Part shown: positions 62,201 to 64,000 of the stretch, piece after piece
Position numbering within the stretch: position 1 is the first letter of the stretch
How the letters are laid out: each line of letters starts with the position of its first letter
NCBI RefSeq assembly: GCF_035918015.1
Contig: NZ_CP109132.1
Span: 5,642,001-5,706,000 of the forward strand
Reading direction: 5' to 3'
Origin: Streptomyces sp. NBC_01754
Lineage (GTDB): Bacteria; Actinomycetota; Actinomycetes; Streptomycetales; Streptomycetaceae
Length of the DNA stretch: 64,000 nucleotides
Notes under the pieces: model-generated
The model's input: the letters and a program-made list of their open reading frames with translations, nothing else
What the model was told of the DNA's origin: nothing
The model's database searches: none
Translations under genes and position numbers: made by a program

Positions 62201-63261
62201 AGCCCGCCGCGCGCACCGGTGACCTCACCCGGTACGACCTCGACGACCGTGACGCCCTGGAGGCCCTCCGCAGCGGCGAGCGCCGACACCGGCGACACGG
62301 ACCGGCCGTCGAGGACGACCACCACATGGGGCTGCTCCAGGAGCGGCTGGCCGCCGGGCTGGAAGCGGGGCCGGCCCTCGAGGCGGCCCGCGAGCATGTC
62401 CTCCAGCTCCGCGACGCCGGTGGTGATCAGGCGGCGGCTGCCGGCACCGTCGGCGGAGCCCCGGGTCTGGACGTGGGGGAGCCACTTGGCCCATTCCCAG
62501 AGCGGAGCGGCGTCCTGCCCGGTCGCGACGGCGATGACCAGGTCCTCGGGGGAGTGCAGCGAGGCCAGCGCGCCGACCATCGCGCGGGCCGTGGAACGTA
62601 CGGACTCCGCCTCGCCGCTGATCGTCAGATGGTAGAAGGCCCGCAGCGAGACGGCCATCGGCAGCCCGTCCAGCGTGCTGTGGGTCGTCAGGAACTGCTG
62701 CATGGCACCGGCGGTCAGCGGTTCCAGCTCGTCGACCGGCGCGGTGTCGGGCACGATGAGCGGTGTGGCGAGCTCCTGACCACCCAGGCCGATGCGGACG
62801 TGCGCGAAGTCGGCGTCACCCACGCGGCGTTCCCACACCCGGCTGCCCTCGGCGACCAGCGCCCACAGCTGATCCGGGGCCGGGTGGAGATAGAACTGGG
62901 CGTCGCGCTGCTTACGGGCCGTCTTCAGCACGGCGCGCCTGGTCTGTGTCAGGTACTTCAGGTAGTCACGCCGCATGTCGGCGAGCTGGCCCTGGGTCCC
63001 GCGCCGGAAGCGGATGAGCATGGAGACGGCCATCGCGATCGTCGACGCGATCATGACGATGCCCATGATGCGCATGATCGGGTTCGGCGTGATGAAGAAG
63101 AAGACGACGGAACCGCCCATGCCGAGCATCGGCAGCAGCTGCATCATCACCCCCTCCTGCTGGCCGCGAGGCAGCTCCGGAGGCGGTTGCAACTGCACCT
63201 GCTCGCTCGGAACTTCGGAGGGGAAGGCCCGCGGTGGGCGCTTGACGACGATCTGGCTCAC
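59293..63261 (-). CDS. eccC: Type VII secretion motor ATPase EccC (FtsK/SpoIIIE)
   Basis: The 1322-aa protein is the ESX motor. Two membrane helices near the N-terminus (about residues 40-85) are followed by a regulatory region and three FtsK-type ATPase domains. All three Walker A lysines are present: K479 in GATGSGKS, K840 in GGPQSGKS and K1128 in GESESGKS. The first domain includes DFKGGATF and LVIDEFSELL. EccC binds the C-terminal signals of EsxB-type substrates. GTG start at 63259-63261. It is encoded opposite to the rest of the cluster, convergent with esxB and divergent from eccD, whose shared 239-bp promoter region lies at 63262-63500. Confidence 0.96.
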   Translation of the reverse strand: MSQIVVKRPPRAFPSEVPSEQVQLQPPPELPRGQQEGVMMQLLPMLGMGGSVVFFFITPNPIMRIMGIVMIASTIAMAVSMLIRFRRGTQGQLADMRRDYLKYLTQTRRAVLKTARKQRDAQFYLHPAPDQLWALVAEGSRVWERRVGDADFAHVRIGLGGQELATPLIVPDTAPVDELEPLTAGAMQQFLTTHSTLDGLPMAVSLRAFYHLTISGEAESVRSTARAMVGALASLHSPEDLVIAVATGQDAAPLWEWAKWLPHVQTRGSADGAGSRRLITTGVAELEDMLAGRLEGRPRFQPGGQPLLEQPHVVVVLDGRSVSPVSALAAAEGLQGVTVVEVVPGEVTGARGGLSVVVGPHSLQLESGHGLVYDGVPDLFAHEAAEALARQLAPLHVASGGDDDEPLLANLEFTDLLNLGDAASVDVSRTWRARSQAERLRVPIGVGEDGAPVMLDLKEAAQEGMGPHGLCVGATGSGKSELLRTLVLGLAVTHTSETLNFVLADFKGGATFAGMAQMPHVAAVITNLADDLTLVDRMGDSISGELNRRQEMLRDAGNYANIHDYEKARAAGAPLQPIPSLVLVIDEFSELLTAKPDFIEMFVQIGRIGRSLGVHLLLASQRLEEGRLRGLETYLSYRIGLRTFSTGESRAALGVPDAYHLPNVPGSGYLKYGTDEMVRFKAAYVSGVYRSGTEAAVSSGPLPVDRRPVLFTAAPVPVRYVQPDPQAGASVPDARASEDDALADTVLDVIVRRLEGRGASAHQVWLPPLDNPPSLDELLPGLSAVEGRGLSQPGFEGAGRLVVPLGVVDKPYEQRRDTLYRDFSGAAGHMQITGGPQSGKSTLLRTLIAGFALTHTPQEVQFYGLDFGGGGMASVSGLPHVGGIASRLDPERVRRTVSEVYGILTRREEYFRSAGIDSIATFRRMRARGEISVTDQPWGDVFLIIDGWGNFRTDYEGLEPAAVDIAARGLGYGIHLVVTASRSMEVRANLKDHLMNRLELRLGDVMDSELDRKAAVNVPPGVPGRGLTPEKLHFMAAVPRIDGINSDSDLSEATAAMNQEVARHWTAAPAPAVRLLPRELPVHELPAGHAQPKRGIAFGIDENNLEPVFLDFERDPFFLVFGESESGKSNLLRLLIKQLSERYDGNALKFFVIDNRRALLDVTPATHLAEYVPMSNNMEHHVDAMYDLMKRRTPSPDVTAQELRERSWWSGPMVFVVVDDYDLVSTSSGNPLAKLTEMLPFARDVGVRFIIARSTAGAGRSLYESFMQRIMELGAQGLMLSGDPNEGDVLGNVRPRPMPPGRGVFVTRRRGNPLVQSGLMDG

Positions 63262-63483
63262 AGCTCACCAATTCCCTTGCCGGACGGAACTGTTCCTATC
63301 GGCGCCCCCGTGGCGACGGGCCCCGTCCGCGGGAGGATCCTACTGGCGTGCGTGGGGACCCGAGGGCGGTAGGGTGTCGCGACGCGTGTACGCATCCGCT
63401 AACCACCGCAAAAAAACGGGTCATTCGGGACGTCGTCGGGCCCGTGGGTACCACGATGCGTCTTCGGCGGAACCAGGAGAACC

Positions 63484-63504
63484 ATGAGGGGGAGCAGCCC
63501 GTGA
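63484..63504 (+). promoter_or_regulatory. Mini-ORF overlapping the eccD start
   Basis: ATG at 63484, behind a good AGGAG (63475-63479), opens a six-codon frame MRGSSP ending at TGA 63502-63504. Its stop overlaps the GTG start of eccD (GTGA at 63501-63504), so eccD may be translated by coupling to this mini-ORF, or the mini-ORF may reduce eccD translation. It could also be a chance by-product of a one-base indel. Confidence 0.4.
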
Positions 63505-64000
63505 GTATGACGGCCCAAACGGCGGCTACCGGAGCCGCTCGGCCGGGTCCCGGAGTCCAGGCCGGCAACGGGACCGGTTTCTGCCGGGTCACGGTCGTCG
63601 CGCCCGACAGCCGCGTCGATGTGGCGCTGCCGGAGGACATCGCCGTGGCCGACCTCTACCCGGAGATCCTCCGGCTGTCAGGGCAGAGCCCCGCCGAGGG
63701 AGCTCCGGTCGGCTATCACCTGGTGCGCCGGGACGGCACCGTCCTCGACAGCGGGCGCACCCTGGCCGGTCAGCGCATCCTCGACGGTGAGCTGCTGTCC
63801 CTGCGGCCCTTCTCCGAATCGCTGCCCCCCGCGGTCTTCGACGACGTCTCGGACGCCGTCGCCACCGCCGTCGCCCGGGACCGCACCCTCTGGGGCGACA
63901 GCCTCATGCGGTCCGCGGGGCTCTTCGGCGGGTCGGTCCTGCTGGTCCTGCTCGGTTTCGTGCTGTGGACCTCCGACCTCCGGCACGACATGCACGGCCT
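63501..64000 (+). CDS. eccD: Type VII secretion membrane protein EccD, N-terminal part
   Basis: The visible 166 codons include an Ala/Gly-rich N-terminus, a ubiquitin-like cytoplasmic domain (about 30-115; FCRVTVVAPDSRVDVALPEDIAVADLYPEILRL, and GYHLVRRDGTVLDSGRTL), and the start of the first membrane helix (GLFGGSVLLVLLGFVLW). This is the normal EccD start; the remaining ten or so helices are outside the window. GTG at 63501 is the chosen start (GGGGGAG upstream); ATG at 63507 is also in frame. EccD forms the likely protein-conducting pore of the ESX complex. Confidence 0.92.
   Translation, partial: MSMTAQTAATGAARPGPGVQAGNGTGFCRVTVVAPDSRVDVALPEDIAVADLYPEILRLSGQSPAEGAPVGYHLVRRDGTVLDSGRTLAGQRILDGELLSLRPFSESLPPAVFDDVSDAVATAVARDRTLWGDSLMRSAGLFGGSVLLVLLGFVLWTSDLRHDMHG

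Overview
The window is high-GC, gene-dense actinomycete DNA. The GC-rich third codon positions, GTG and TTG starts, many 4-bp ATGA/GTGA gene overlaps, DUF397, a two-WXG100 ESX locus, a DasR-type operator in front of a chitinase gene and the order dxr-rseP-ispG-proS-rimP-nusA-ylxR-infB-ylxP-rbfA-truB-ribF all point to Streptomyces or a close relative. I saw no CRISPR array, insertion sequence, prophage, tRNA or rRNA. The window looks like conserved chromosome core with a type VII secretion locus placed after ribF.

Layout. 1-5.6 kb: a cut-off adenosine-deaminase-family gene, a DUF4190 membrane protein, a GNAT-like protein, a small conserved protein, a secreted GH18 chitinase under a DasR-like site, and a PAP2 phosphatase whose 3' end overlaps the chitinase gene. 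5.7-15.2 kb: a probable GABA-use block (gabT, a PucR-type regulator, an aldehyde dehydrogenase) interrupted by an orphan membrane P-loop ATPase, then a long-form acyl-CoA dehydrogenase. 15.2-17 kb: an AroA-like EPSP synthase and a lincosamide-nucleotidyltransferase-like gene. 17-24.4 kb: MEP-pathway genes dxr and ispG flanking a site-2 protease, two acetyltransferases, and proS. 24.5-26.5 kb (minus strand): a lipoprotein and a DUF4439 ferritin-like protein, followed by a probable pseudokinase of the APH(6) family. 26.6-38.7 kb: the translation and transcription-factor operon from rimP to truB, a large protease-like/NTPase-like fusion protein, and ribF. 38.9-45.7 kb: a thioesterase-like protein and a five-gene peptide ABC importer whose binding protein is anchored by a C-terminal membrane helix.

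45.8 kb to the end is an ESX-type (type VII) secretion locus: an EspI-like proline-rich MinD/ParA ATPase, a DUF397 protein, an unknown protein coupled to EccE, EccB, mycosin 1, a translationally coupled pair of unknown proteins (151 and 574 aa, the latter ending in a YxxxD signal), mycosin 2, EsxA, EsxB, EccC on the opposite strand, and the start of EccD. EccB, EccC, EccD and EccE would form the membrane machine, EsxA and EsxB the core substrates, and the mycosins the stabilising proteases. The 574-aa protein is the best candidate in the window for an undescribed secreted substrate, and mycosin 2 is a compositional mosaic. The least explained parts are this effector-like pair with its own promoter, the mosaic mycosin, the large fusion protein with an altered Walker A motif, and chains of very short open reading frames in front of infB and eccD.
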